NCBI GenBank assembly: GCA_017506865.1
Contig: JAFCMP010000334.1
Span: 62,001 to 126,000, forward strand
Reading direction: 5' to 3'
Source: Tribonema minus
Taxonomy: Eukaryota > Sar > Xanthophyceae > Tribonematales > Tribonemataceae
Length of the DNA: 64,000 nt
How positions within the stretch are numbered: position 1 is the first letter of the stretch; each line of letters starts with the position of its first letter. Positions 32,534 through 42,289 of the stretch are shown here, in pieces. Made by a program: the position numbers and the translations under genes. A model generated the notes under the pieces. That model was not told the DNA's origin and ran no database searches. It was given only the letters and a program-made list of their open reading frames with translations.

Positions 32534-35106
32534 GTCAGTGGGTGAACAATCCTACACTTGGTGACTTCTGCGACACAATGCCCATCTCGGCGAGCGCGCG
32601 GAACAGTCCGTTGTGCGCAAATACACCCATATCCATGCCGCCCTGCCACGAGTCGGGCCGCAACATCCACGATTCAAAACGTCAGCTGCCACAAGTCATC
32701 TGGGGTCCTCCGTACCTCAAATTTGAACTTTACCTGAAGTAACGCTCCGCGGCCTTGCCGTCGCCCATCTCGGCGAGCGCGCGGAACAGCCCATTGTGCG
32801 CAACGACGCCCATGTCCATGCCCCTGCTGCGCATCTCCTCCCACAGCTTCATGACCTGGCCAAGCAGGGGTGGGGGGGGGGACAGCATCAGCTTTTAGCA
32901 CATGGCGAGCTTCTCCTGCGATGTACAGAGCTAAAGTTTTCCAAAGTTGAAGCAACATCAGGTTCAGCTCACCTGGTCGCGCTCGCCTGCCACCGCACAT
33001 GCCATTGTGGCGTCCATGTACAGCGTCAAAGCGGGAGGCCGCGTCTTCTCCTCAGACAGTGAGGATATGACGTTAACAAGTGGTGAAGTTGTCAAAGTTG
33101 AACTTTATAATGTGAAGTTCAGCTCTCACCTCGCCGAGATGACGTAAATACAAGTGGCGAAGTTGTCAAAGTTGAGCTTTATGATGTCAAATTAAGCTCT
33201 CACCTCGCCAATGACATCAATACAAGTGGTGAAGTTTTCAAAGTTGAACTTTATAATGTCAAGTTCAGCTCTCACCTCGCCGAGATGACGTTTTAATACA
33301 AGTGGTGAAGTTGACGACATAGTTGAAGTTTATGATGTGAAGTCCAGCTCACCTCATCGCGCTCGCCTGCAACCGCACAGGCCATCATAGCGTCCATGTA
33401 GAGCGCCACAGCGGGAGAGCGAGTCTTTTCCTCGAAGCGCCGCAGCATGGTGAGCGCCTGGCGCCACATGCCCGCGCCCGCTAGTGCCTGAGCAAAGTTA
33501 AGTTGAGGAGGAGTTGGCAGAGAAGATTGACAGAAGAGTTGGCAAGACAAGGAAGGGTAAGACCGATCAAGTGAACATGGAGGCAAAGTTGGACCAATTG
33601 TTGTGGAGGAAAGTGTTGGGTTAGTGTTAGGGTCAGGGGTATGGTGAGGGCCTGCCGGCCACAACGTCCGCGGCCGCCAATGCCTGCGTGCGCCATAAGG
33701 TGAAGTACAGGGGTAAGCAATACTGGGGAGACAGGTGTGCATCGTTCGAGGAGCTGATGCAGCATGCCATGAGCATGGTGAGAGCGCGAGGCCATGTGCC
33801 AACACTGTTGACCTATATAGTACTTCTGAAGTATATGGGTTTACCAACTAACCCTAACTTCAACCTGCTGTGGCAGGGCCCGCTTAAACTGTTTGCCGCT
33901 GCCCGATGCACACAGTGCACGCTTGCGGCCCGGTGCAAGAACGCAATCAGCAACGTCAACCAGCTGCTCACCTGCAATGTGTTTTCCATGGTCGTGAAGC
34001 TGAGGAAACGGCCTGCATTCAGCTGCTCCTGCACCAGCTGCAGTGCCAGAGCTCCATCGCCCAACGACCTGAATGCATAGGGCCAAATTGCCGAGACGCA
34101 CATCACTATCGTGAAAGTGGTCAGGCATGGCTGCGCGCAGATGCACACAGGCAAGCACGGCCTCCCTATCATACACACTGCCTGCGTGCCATGCAGAGCT
34201 TCTTGCCAATAGTTCACAGTGCTCACTGCCAAGGAAGGAGTCGAAAACAAGGCTGGGCACTGTTACACACTGCACATTACCATACCTAGTATAGATATAG
34301 TACTTCAAGCAGCATGACTGACTCATGCACTGCGAGGCACATATAGATACTCACTGCGGAGGCTGTTAGCTATGCCAGGGTGCTGACATTGCTGAAGCTC
34401 TACTGCCCAAAGCCTGACACTTGAAGTACTGTGCAGCTGCAGCCGCGAGGTGGAAGTTTGCTCCTGCCCATGGGGACACGCATGTATAGGAGAGTCACAC
34501 ATGCTGATGGAGCAACACATGCCATCGCAACTGGACTACTGGACAGACACGCATCGCCCCCCCCTGCACCCCGAAGTTGGTGACACATCATCAGATGATG
34601 CTCAGCATCGTATCTGCAGAGCACTGCCGCCTTCCTGTACGCGGCCTCCAGGTCGTTGGCCGTGCCGCCTTGCTTCTTCAACTATCAGCGCTGTTTCGTG
34701 CGCGTTTCACACCCAGGCAAACCGTTACCAGAGAGGCGGCATCTTGCACCACAAGAACCGGCCAAGTGTTCTGCTGATGCTCAGCACCGTACGTACCTGC
34801 CTTGCTGCATGCGCAATGATTACAGAAGTATAAAACTTAACATGCTGAACTTGTCAACTGATCTTTTCGCTCAAAAATAGGAAAAACTTGCTGTGATGAC
34901 GCTCAGCACCGTCCGCACCTGCAGAGCACTGCCGCCTTCCTGTACGCCAACTCCAGGTCGCTGGCCGTGCCGCCCTGCTTCTTGAGCTCCGCCAGGCAGT
35001 CCAGCGCCTCCCTCAGGCGCAGCTGCCGCGACAGGCCGTCCATCTTGCGCACGAGGGGGTGGGGGACGGGGGGTGCGGCGGGGGCGCGCGCGCGCAGGTT
35101 GGGCAT
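20202..35106 (-). CDS. Pentatricopeptide repeat (PPR) protein
   Basis: Fifteen exons in transcription order: 34919-35106, 33972-34068, 33353-33487, 32734-32855, 32175-32283, 31301-31435, 30323-30475, 28470-28550, 27625-27756, 26630-26698, 25756-25833, 24479-24553, 22839-23104, 21574-21625, 20202-20510 (stop at 20202). They join in one frame to 666 codons plus stop. Repeats of about 35 residues with typical PPR helices are plain: GGVVPDVLSYAALVAAYGRA, SRGLKPTEETYKHALNACRA, EEMVAAGVQPSSKTYRSLIQ, AAGVAPSAHMYERVIRVAAS and RARGLAPTVSAYESLAWQLR. The tail is Arg-rich then acidic (DDDD, SSDDDED). PPR proteins bind organellar RNA. The reading frame stays open upstream of the chosen ATG to 35307 and is Ser/Arg-rich there, so a start at 35307 or 35259 would add a plausible organelle transit peptide. 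No DYW or SMR domain is seen. The gene converges with IFT54, with about 530 bp between the stops. Confidence 0.9.
20500..20830 (-). repeat. Exon-edge echoes before the last PPR exon
   Basis: On the plus strand the acceptor border appears as GCGTGCGGTCCTGC (true, about 20500-20514), GGTGCGGTCCTGCACATGGG at 20610 and GGTGCGGTCATGC at 20800. The two outer copies sit inside the intron that precedes the exon and degrade with distance. Confidence 0.75.
21880..22560 (-). repeat. Exon-edge echo array (donor side) after PPR exon 22839-23104
   Basis: The donor border (plus strand: GCACGCACCGTCCGGCGCGC then CGCAGCTGCCACGCGAG) recurs at about 22517, 22375, 22215 and 22050, with a remnant at 21880. The copies keep up to 45 bases of exon. 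Spacing about 145-165 bp inside, with a larger gap to the true border at 22839 that holds a dispersed repeat (22658-22800). Confidence 0.88.
23060..23745 (-). repeat. Exon-edge echo array (acceptor side), about five units, before PPR exon 22839-23104
   Basis: The plus-strand text GCGTCTAGCGTCTGCACAAT-x-TGGTTGGCGTCCAGCTGC, which is the exon start plus acceptor, recurs at about 23225, 23365, 23515 and 23680 (true copy ends at 23104). Between them lies a repeated C-rich (plus strand G-rich) polypyrimidine stretch. These copies make long false minus-strand frames full of LDANHIVQTL-like words. Confidence 0.92.
24553..24905 (-). repeat. Exon-edge echo array (acceptor side) before PPR exon 24479-24553
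   Basis: The border CGCGCTGCCGCAGACCTGCACC with following GGTATGGGTAGG-type intron recurs at 24605-24660, 24730-24790 and, shortened, at 24840-24900. The middle copy retains about 60 bases of exon-like sequence. Confidence 0.83.
25430..25760 (-). repeat. Exon-edge echoes (donor side) after PPR exon 25756-25833
   Basis: The donor border (plus strand: GCGCACCTGTATCAGCGAGC then GGTACGTCTTGGA) recurs at about 25625 and 25440. The near copy keeps the donor and about 35 bases of exon; the far copy has lost the splice site. Confidence 0.8.
26724..26752 (+). repeat. G29 homopolymer (C29 polypyrimidine tract of PPR intron)
   Basis: An uninterrupted run of 29 G on the plus strand ends 26 bases before PPR exon 26630-26698 in the sense of that gene, so it is a C29 polypyrimidine tract upstream of its acceptor. 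Similar C tracts precede acceptors at 23104, 32855, 35106, 53083 and 58782. Confidence 0.9.
27300..27960 (-). repeat. Exon-edge echoes on both sides of PPR exon 27625-27756
   Basis: Donor side: TGACCTTCTGCTGCATGGTC plus CTCTGCAGCTGCTCCAGCAG recurs at 27528, 27422 and 27305, period about 100-115 bp. The 27528 copy keeps GTCAGC as donor. Acceptor side: GGCGCGCCGC with GCTGCGGCAGCGCCTGCGCA recurs at 27900-27950, beyond a TTAGGG tract at 27823-27860. Confidence 0.88.
28900..29830. mobile_element. Possible decayed mobile element in a PPR intron
   Basis: This 0.9-kb piece of the intron between PPR exons 30323-30475 and 28470-28550 lacks echoes and TTAGGG tracts, unlike its surroundings. Text near 28975-29070 (CGTACGAGTATT, GGCTACGGGTACGAGTTTAA, GGTGTGAGACAACGGGTACG) appears as a loose reverse complement near 29635-29800 (GCCTCACACAACAGGTTACG, GCCACGGGTACAAGTTAAAA). 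That suggests an inverted-repeat-bounded insertion, but ends and target duplications are not clear and no transposase was seen. Confidence 0.3.
29985..30835 (-). repeat. Exon-edge echoes and CAG run around PPR exon 30323-30475
   Basis: Donor side: ACCTGCATGTGGCGCAGCAG recurs at 30237 (changed), 30145 and 30045. Some copies carry the CGTCGCCGAGCGCGCGGCA exon stretch as well. Acceptor side: the segment with CTGCAGCG, GCGCCTGCG and a CAG run followed by ATGAATGGGC recurs at 30620-30720 and 30790-30835. A (GCA)13 run lies at 30501-30539 in the intron, upstream of the acceptor in the minus-strand sense. Confidence 0.87.
30885..31310 (-). repeat. Exon-edge echo array (donor side), five units, after PPR exon 31301-31435
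   Basis: The plus-strand text ATACCTCTTGATCGCGCGCG followed by TCGCGGCGGCCAAACTCCAA recurs at about 30896, 30966, 31048, 31138 and 31213 (true border 31301). Period 70-90 bp, the most regular array in the window. Donor GT (plus strand AC) is kept in all copies. Superficially CRISPR-like, but the repeat is exon end plus donor. Confidence 0.93.
31690..32120 (-). repeat. Exon-edge echo array (donor side) after PPR exon 32175-32283
   Basis: The border ACCTCTGTGAGCAGGTCGG with GCGTTGCAGGTCGC and TATTCATTCATTT recurs at about 32083, 31985, 31802 and 31714. The exon part decays with distance while the ATTCATTCA intron part stays repeated. Confidence 0.85.
32427..32564 (-). rRNA. Fragment of nuclear large-subunit (28S) rRNA, about 138 bp
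   Basis: Read on the minus strand, this is the conserved 3' part of eukaryotic LSU rRNA: the block with GTGAGCTGGGTTTAGACCG, then GTGAGACAGGTTAGTTTTAC, and ending at AGTACGAGAGGA next to the sarcin-ricin region. The wording fits nuclear rather than bacterial or plastid 23S rRNA, which reads GGGTTCAGAACGTCG here. It lies in the PPR intron between exons 32175-32283 and 32734-32855, in the same sense as the PPR gene, and one end abuts (at about 32565-32575) a duplicated copy of the PPR exon at 32734-32855. Too short to be a working rRNA; a captured fragment. Confidence 0.9.
32575..33290 (-). repeat. Exon copies around PPR exon 32734-32855 and after exon 33353-33487
   Basis: 32575-32640 is a roughly 65-base copy of exon 32734-32855, lying directly beside the rRNA fragment. 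32965-33062 is a roughly 95-base copy of the last part of exon 33353-33487 with its donor, still readable as a near-identical peptide (YMDA-MACAVAGERD). Between 33065 and 33300 the border AGCTCTCACCTCGCC and AAGTTGAACTTTA recurs three more times, period about 80-85 bp. Confidence 0.87.
34590..34690 (-). repeat. Partial copy of the first PPR exon
   Basis: About 80 bases repeat the end of exon 34919-35106 (KKQGGTANDLEAAYRKAAVL versus KKQGGTASDLELAYRKAAVL) about 300 bp downstream of it. The donor equivalent reads GATACG instead of GTGCGG, so splicing there is unlikely. A shorter remnant lies near 34780. Confidence 0.85.
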
Positions 35107-35307
35107 CTGCCTGCAGGGGGTAGGGGGAGGGGGGATAAGGTGTGTAAATTTTAGCGCTGTAGCAAGGACTTTAGTGCTGCAGCGTCTCACAAGATTGCGA
35201 CTGCAGTGTATCGAAGATCGATGGGGAAGGGGGGGAGCTCCTCTGGTACGCCGTCTCATCCCAGGATGGTAGACATTATTACTGCTGGAATGTAGCAGCA
35301 ACGACAA

Positions 35308-37109
35308 AATGAAAGACAGAGTGGAGAGCTCAGGTGGTCAGTGAGGTGACAGCGAACACTAGCCCTAGCCCCAGCCCTACCCTTTGCTCAAACCCTGGCG
35401 TCCACCAAGAGGCAGTTCCGCGGTCTTGCCACTCGAAGCATGGCGGTGTGGTGCTGAAGGTGCCATAGTTGCGCGCGAAACTCCTTGGATCTCAAAGGTT
35501 TGTAAACTAGAGTTCAAAAATTGCTTCGGCGTTGTGATTTATTGAGGACCAGTCAGAGATTGGGGCATATCTGTACTGACATGTAAACTTCCAGCGCTCA
35601 ATGCACTCCACTGACAAAAAAGAGCGGCTTCAAACATCGCCGCTGCCAAGTGCAAAGCCCGTAACTGCTGGGCGCTGTAGGATGACCACGGCTGGTACCA
35701 CTTGCTGTCTGGTGCGGCGTGCGCCGCAAAATTGAACTTTGACCATTTATTTAAAAACAGTTGCTCAACTGCGCAGGCGTCCAATGCAGCGCACGCAGCA
35801 GGTGAGCAGCGTTGGCTGCTACAGCGGGCGTTGGCGGCCGCAGTGTGGATGTTAGTGGCTGTGTTGGTGCAATGGCACCAGGGTACGAGACCCATGCCGT
35901 GTCAGGCATCTGAGCTGAGAATGTGACTGCATTTCGAACAGGACATCTGTCGCCTCTACGCTTGCTGTCTTTGACAGATAGCTGCTGTTGGCGAGCGGAT
36001 TGTATGACGTCCAGGGAAACACCGGAACAGGAGCCTGTGATGGGATGGTCGGTCTGAGGCATATACTTTTTCCATGCACATAGGCCCAGTTGCTTTGAAA
36101 TTCTATGTAAAGTCCTATGAACATCACATGGAGTTTGGCTCATCGATGGGTCGGCCATCGTCATATTTCTCGTACCCTGTATGTCAAAGAGTTGAGCTGC
36201 GGGTTATGATGCGGCAGCACTGCATGCAATCCTTTGGGTCGCGGCGCTAAATGCCTGCTCAATCCTGCTTCTCGCTGCAGCCTCATGAGCAATCACCTGC
36301 GGCCCCTTGCGGCCCCTGCCATTGCCAAAACTGTTGTTGCCATGCGGTCAACGAACCGCATTGCTATCAACCCCCTAAAATCATTTTGTGTGCTCTGAGT
36401 GTACTTACTGCCTTCGGGCTTCCTATTTAAAGTTCCATATTTGAAAGTTGAAGTTTGTGTGTGTTGGCGAGTCAGCTATATCGCTGTGCCGAAACTCAGC
36501 GATGTGGCAGTGCGCGGCAAGTCACGTATGCGACATCTAACCTGTACAATCCCTTGGTGCGTGGCCTGCAAGGCCAGATCAATTCTGCCTTCGGGTCCAG
36601 CCCCATAAGCCATCGCTCAGGCCCCTGTGATTTGTCCAAGCTCCACGCCACCTTCTGTGCAGCATTCGAATTCGCTGATGGCGCTGCTGCCGCGCCATCA
36701 GCGTTCTCCTCGACCGCTGCTGCTGCGGAAAATGATCGGCGCGTCGCCTTCCGAACTGTGACAGTGTTGCTCCAGAGCCTGCGCATGGCTGCTTCCTGAC
36801 ACCTCCATGCAAGAGCGATGCTCAGAGTAGAAGAATAATTAACAGCACTTCCGACTCCAAGCTGATTGGTACAGGGAGGAAGGACTAAAGCCTCAACTCA
36901 ACTGTCCAAACTTCAAGTTACCTTGACTCAGACCTAAACTCGCCCTGAGGATTGCTCCTTTGCCCGGAGCTGACTTTAGCAGAGACACTTGACGCAGGCG
37001 GGTACAGGTGCTACGAGAGGAGCTTGTTGCTGTTCAGGAAGCTTTTCTGGGAGCGCGAGCGGCGATCGGAGACCTCTAGCTTAACGCAGCATCTATCGGA
37101 ATCAACACC
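35308..37109. other. Intergenic, divergent PPR / prohibitin starts
   Basis: Should hold both promoters and 5' untranslated regions. No TATA box or known motif could be assigned. A plus-strand frame of 114 codons at 36455-36799 is Ala/Ser-rich (DGAAAAPSAFSSTAAAAEND) and ends LLQSLRMAAS, but it has no recognised family and may be chance. Few echoes or TTAGGG tracts are present, in contrast to the introns. Confidence 0.5.
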
Positions 37110-40100
37110 ATGGCTGACAGGCTTCTCTCGGCTGCCACAAGAGTGGGCGTGCTGGTGGCGGGCGCTGCAGCAGTGTTAGTACTGAGTGGAAAACGTTTAG
37201 CATCTTTCCACTTCTCTGGTCAGGATCTCGCACTCCTTCAGCGGATTGCTCGCTTTGCAACACGTTCGTGGATCGAGACATGCTGTTGCCATCACGACGG
37301 CAACATATTGTGTAAGCTCGAGCTTCAGCGTTAAGTTTGTTGTCTGCTGAGGTTGCTTCATTTCCCATGACTTGTCGAGTGCAGGGACCTGTGCTTGTAC
37401 ACCGTGGACGGAGGGGAGCGGGCAGTCATATTCGACCGCCTGGCTGGTGTCAAGGACGATGTCGTGGGGGAGGGAACACACTTCTTGATACCGGGTCTGC
37501 AGGTAATTGGCAGCTCATATACGTGTACATCAAAATTTCTATGGTAACCATGGGCGCTTCAGGTGGTATGGGCAGCCATCGTTGACAACACGTGCACTTT
37601 TCCAACTTCAATTTGTGTCAGGATCTTCAAAACTCACAAGGTTAACGCAGGCAGGCTATGTGCATGCTGTGTAGTTACACTTGAATCAAGCATGGTGTCA
37701 ACACATATTCTGAGCAGCCACTCCCCTGATGGCTCTGCAATGACTGCAGCCCAAAGCCTGTTGACATGCAGAATTTTACGTATTATTGCAGCCGCAAGCT
37801 CAGCCTTTTGCTTTGCTGACAGCGACGCCTTGTGGTCTTGGCCTATGTGCCGATTACTAGCGTGAAAAAATTGTAGCAGAGAGTGCTGCTGCTGCTGCAG
37901 TTCGCATCCGCTAACTTGCCGTGCGCAATGCATTCGGCATGATCACTTGGCTTGCCGCCACAGCGCTCCCGAGCTCATACACATGTGACCTTTCTTTACT
38001 TCTGGATCCAGAGTGCCTGTAAGTGCCTTCTCATGTACAGTTCGTCTAACAACGCTCTAAGTTCAAGTGTGGCATCAAATTTCATGGTACTGCTTGCAGC
38101 AGAGCGCTTCGCCACACATGCGGCTGGGCAGTCGACACCTGATCAACATCAGTTTGTTTGACGACTGCCATCCACTGCAGCAGCGAATGTACAGCTTTTG
38201 TCGGCATTATTGGTAAATTATCAGGTGCTGCTACAGCTTGCGGTACCGGCCTCGACAAACAACACCATTCAGTTGCTTTAACGCCGGCTTGGTAATGGAC
38301 ACTCTATCCAGGGTTAAGGGGCTATAAGTAGGGTTGCGCCAAAGCCAGAAGCTGCTGTGAAAGGGACAGGGACTGTAACGAACAAGGTTGAGGAACGCTA
38401 TTTGTGCAGTGCAAGCAGCACATGTCCCATCTTCAATTATCAACGGTACACTCAGCAACAGCATAAACACTGGTGTGGAGGCTTGCTTATTCAGCCGCGG
38501 CTGACTACTCAACACGCAGCACACAAACTAAACATGGGATCATCATTCGCCTTATACTGCCATGGTCACGTGCTTTGTTGAAGTACCTCATGCAGCCGTG
38601 CGGAACCGGCCCCCTCAGGCCTTGCATGTGACTCTGACGCTGACTCTGAGCTTGCCGCTCCATCAAGTAGGCTCAGTTCCTTGTCTCACAAGGGCACAGT
38701 GCAGCATCAAGTAGCCTCAGCTCTTTGTCTCACAAGGGCACTGTGCTGCTTGATTTGACGCCAATGCATAGGACAACAAGCACTTCACGCATGCAAGCAC
38801 ATGTGCGACCGTACGCACCTCACCCAACCCTAACCTTAACCAACCCCCAATTTCATCGCCAACGCTTGCTCTTCTTTGTGTGCAGACACACCCATCATTT
38901 TGGACGTGCGCGACCGCGCGCGCGTCATCACCTTTTGCGGACACTTTAACTTCTACTCTTGACTCGGACTCATCCTCATCACCTTCTGCGGACACTTGAT
39001 AACTCAAGACCTTCTGTGGACACTTTAACTTCAACTTCTGAACTTGAACCCCCCTCCTTGGCGCAGACGCCTATCATCATGGACGTGCGCGACCGCGCGC
39101 GCATCATCACCTTTGCAGACATTTCAACTGCAACTATGAAATAACCCTAACTTAAACCCTCCTTGTGCACGCAGACGCCTATCATCATGGACGTGCGCGA
39201 CCGCGCTCGCGTCATCAACTCCGTCACGGGTACCAAGGACCTGCAGACGGCAAACATCTCGCTGCGTGTGCTGAGCCGCCCGGATGAGGCGAAGCTTGCT
39301 CTCATCTTCAAGCAGCTCGGGCAGGATTACGACGACAGGGTGCTGCCTTCGCTGGGCAATGAGGTGCGTCACATGTTGAAGTTGGGGATTGATTGAGGGA
39401 GGGCTGCTCCCTCGCTGTGGTCAATGAGGCATTTCGCTTTGTGACGTTTTGCGTTTCAAAAGGTATGCCCCCCTTATCACCGCTACAGCAAATCTCCTAG
39501 CTCCTCAAGCCTGGGCCCGAAAGCGCGGAGAGGATAACCCTTTCTGCCACATTGTGGATCAGCCGGGTTCACAGGAAAGGCTTCCGTCAGTGCAATGGAG
39601 CTGATAGAGGTGTGCACTCGGTGTGCGCCATCTAGGTCAGGAGAGATGCTTTGCTCAAAACTGCAACGTGTACATTGGGGAATTGGATGCGGAGGCTAGC
39701 GCGTCGCTGCCGCTAGCTGCGGGGCGCCAGGCGTATCTGGTGTGCATCAAGGGCAAGGTGGTAATGGGGTGGTGTCTGAATTGGTAGCTTTACAGCAGCG
39801 CATAAACTATGCATACATTTCATCCATACACAGCACACAATCAGCTGGCGACGCTCACGCATCTACTGCATCAATGCCACGCGCGCCACACACCACCAAC
39901 TTCAAACCCGCAGGCGCTCAAGGCCGTCGTGGCCAAGTACAACGCCAAACTTCAGCTGGCGACGCTCACGCATCACTGCTCGCTGCCACGCGCCACAAAC
40001 CCCCAAACCTGCAGGTTCTCAAGGCAGTCGTGGCCAAGTACAACGCGGAGGAGCTGCTGTCTAAGCGTGAGACCGTCAGCCACCAGGTGCGCGAGGAGAT

Positions 40101-42289
40101 CATGGCGCGCGCCAAGCAGTTCAACCTCATCCTGGATGACGTGTCCATCACCCACCTCACCTTCGGCCGCGAGTTCACCAAGGCCATCGAGAACAAGCAG
40201 GTGGCGCAGCAGGAGGCGGAGAGACAGGTGAGCGCGCGGCCCCATAAACTTCAAGCTGAAACCTTGCACCAAACTTGAAGTTTGTATTTTTGCAACTTCG
40301 AAGTCTAACTTGAACATTACTTGAACATTACACTTTCTGGCTGCAAAATTCATTCCTTGTAGAGGTGTCGCGCGTGTGTGGCGCCTGTATTCGTGATGGT
40401 CCCTTGACACTTTTTCGGCGGCGACTGCAAGCCCGCCTGGTGCAGCAGGCAGAGTCAGAGTTGGAGTCGTGATGGTCCGCATCCCTCTCACCACTGACAC
40501 TGCTAGTCTATCATCACTGCAAGCGGTACAGACAGTCTTTTACCAGAATGGCGACTTGGTTGCTCCGCCACGTACATACAAGACACAGTTGCACACCGTA
40601 CATACATAGAAGTACATGCGAACACTCGCCACCTCTCTCTGCATGTCTCTTGTGGCTTGGCGGACTTTATTACCATTACAGTGTAGCCCCTTCTACAATG
40701 ACTGCGCGTACAGGCGTATGCATCCGAAGCTGGTGCCTTGTTACTTCTGCTCGCTTTGTCACTGACACGCAGTGGCCGACCCCCTTTTCATGCATGTATG
40801 TATGTATGTATGCTCTTTGTGGCACCGCAGGTATACCTTGTGCAGAAGTCGGAGCAGGAGCGGCAGGCGGCAGTCATTAGGGCAGAGGGAGAGGCAGAGG
40901 CAGCAGACCTTATCTCCAATGCCCTCAAGAGCAGCGGTTCCGGTCTCATTGAGGTATTTCAAATCGAAGTAAATGCTATCATGCGTCCTGGCAATGATGA
41001 GTATTTAGATATGTGTCATAGTTGAGCTGTGGTCATCAGGGCAGAGGGAGATGCAGAGGCAGCAGACTTGAATTTCAATGCCCTCAAGAGCAGCGGTTCC
41101 GGCCTCATTGATGTACATTAAAGTGAAGTTGATACTACCCATTGTGCCGTTGTGGCAATCACGAGCATTTGAAGATGCATCATAGTCAAGATGCGGTCAT
41201 AGCAGGGCAGAGGGAGAGGCAGAGGCTGCAGACCTCAACTTCAATGCCCTCAAGAGCAGCGGTTCCGGTCTCATTGGGTACTTGAAAGCGAGGTTGATTC
41301 TACCCATTGTGCCGTTGTAGCAATGAGGAGTGTGGAAAGATGCTATAGAATCAAGTTGGAATTCACAGCAGCAGCATAGCTCATGTTAGTTACGCTTCAC
41401 AGCAGCGCTTCCAGCCTCTTGGAGGTTTTATCGAGGCAATGGCATTGCACATTCAAAGAAGCGTGTGTCTAGCGCATGTTGTGATGGAGACGTACTTCAT
41501 TGCTGCATCAAGTTGTTTCAAGGTTAAGTACAACTGCATCTGAAACGCTCTCTAGGGCGGCGACACCGGCCTTGTTGATGTAAGTTTGATTTCATTGCAG
41601 ACTCGAGCCTCTGGGCGACGGGCCACGACGAGGTCAATGCTGCACTCTGGTGTGCGGTTCAATTCGATCCAGGGTCGCTTTGATTTGATGCCATTGATCG
41701 ATAGTGTACGCGGGCATGAAGTACATCAAGCCTTGTGTCCATCCAGGCGAGGCGATATTTCTTGACATGTAGATGTTTTAAGCTGACATCTGGGCCCGAT
41801 TGCTGTTGCCATGCAGCATTCGCTCCTCTCATCAACTTGTGCCTCTGCTCGAGTGACTTGGTGACTCACTCAGTTCCTCTTTGACACGTTGCCGTGCACT
41901 GCTGCATCACCATGCACTCAGGCGCGCCATGTATTGACGCGTTCGAGGAGAGACTGCAGGGACTCATTGACTCACTACATAACCATAGACTCACTGCTGT
42001 GCGCTGCTGCTCGTGACCCCGAGGAGACTGTAGGGACTCATTGACTCAGTACCCATCGGCCCACTGCTGTGCGCTGCCGCGCACGCAACCCCGTGTTGCA
42101 TGTGCGCCGTCATCATCCATCAACTCATTGCTGTGCGCTGCCGCGTGCATGACCCTTTTTTTTCAGGTGCGCCGTATCGATGCCGCCAAGGAGATCGCGG
42201 AGACACTCGCCAACGGCCGCGGCGTTACCTACCTACCCGCGGGCCAGGGGGGCGCCAACATGCTGCTGAGCGTCGACCCCAGCCACTAA
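37110..42289 (+). CDS. PHB1: Prohibitin (PHB1-type), mitochondrial inner membrane
   Basis: Six exons: 37110-37178, about 37380-37502, 39175-39363, 40015-40227, 40831-40953, 42167-42289 (TAA), giving about 279 aa, the usual length. Landmarks in order: hydrophobic N-terminal anchor ([15 protein letters not shown] region), [117 protein letters not shown], and near the C terminus TYLPAG. This order and wording is diagnostic of the PHB1 branch of SPFH proteins, which form rings with PHB2 in the mitochondrial inner membrane and act as scaffold and chaperone. The exon 1/2 border is the least sure: the donor after residue 23 is GTACTG and the best in-phase acceptor is GAG at 37379. The remaining borders join in phase. 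Introns 2 to 5 contain border copies. Divergent from the PPR gene, about 2 kb apart. Confidence 0.95.
38879..39125 (+). repeat. Exon-edge echoes (acceptor side) before prohibitin exon 39175-39363
   Basis: Two copies at 38884-38935 and 39062-39120 repeat GCAGACGCCTATCATCATGG and ACGTGCGCGACCGCGCGCGC with their own CAG acceptors. The near copy is identical to the exon for about 40 bases. Both stop matching after the VIN codons. Confidence 0.93.
39905..39955 (+). repeat. Exon-edge echo (acceptor side) before prohibitin exon 40015-40227
   Basis: CCGCAG at 39909-39914 is followed by a copy of the exon start that still reads [11 protein letters not shown] against [11 protein letters not shown] in the true exon 101 bp downstream. 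The intervening intron text (ACGCTCACGCATC, GCCACGCGCCAC) is duplicated as well, with one more partial intron copy near 39850. Confidence 0.92.
41029..42160 (+). repeat. Exon-edge echoes in prohibitin intron 5
   Basis: Copies of exon 40831-40953 (end part, GCCCTCAAGAGCAGCGGTTC) lie at 41029-41112 and 41205-41280, with remnants at 41395-41430 and 41545-41580. The first still reads [12 protein letters not shown] and has a GT donor. Before the last exon, acceptor-side text (CTGTGCGCTGCCGCG, CATGACCC) recurs at 41995 and 42065; the 42100 copy includes GTGCGCCGT, the start of the true exon. Confidence 0.9.
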
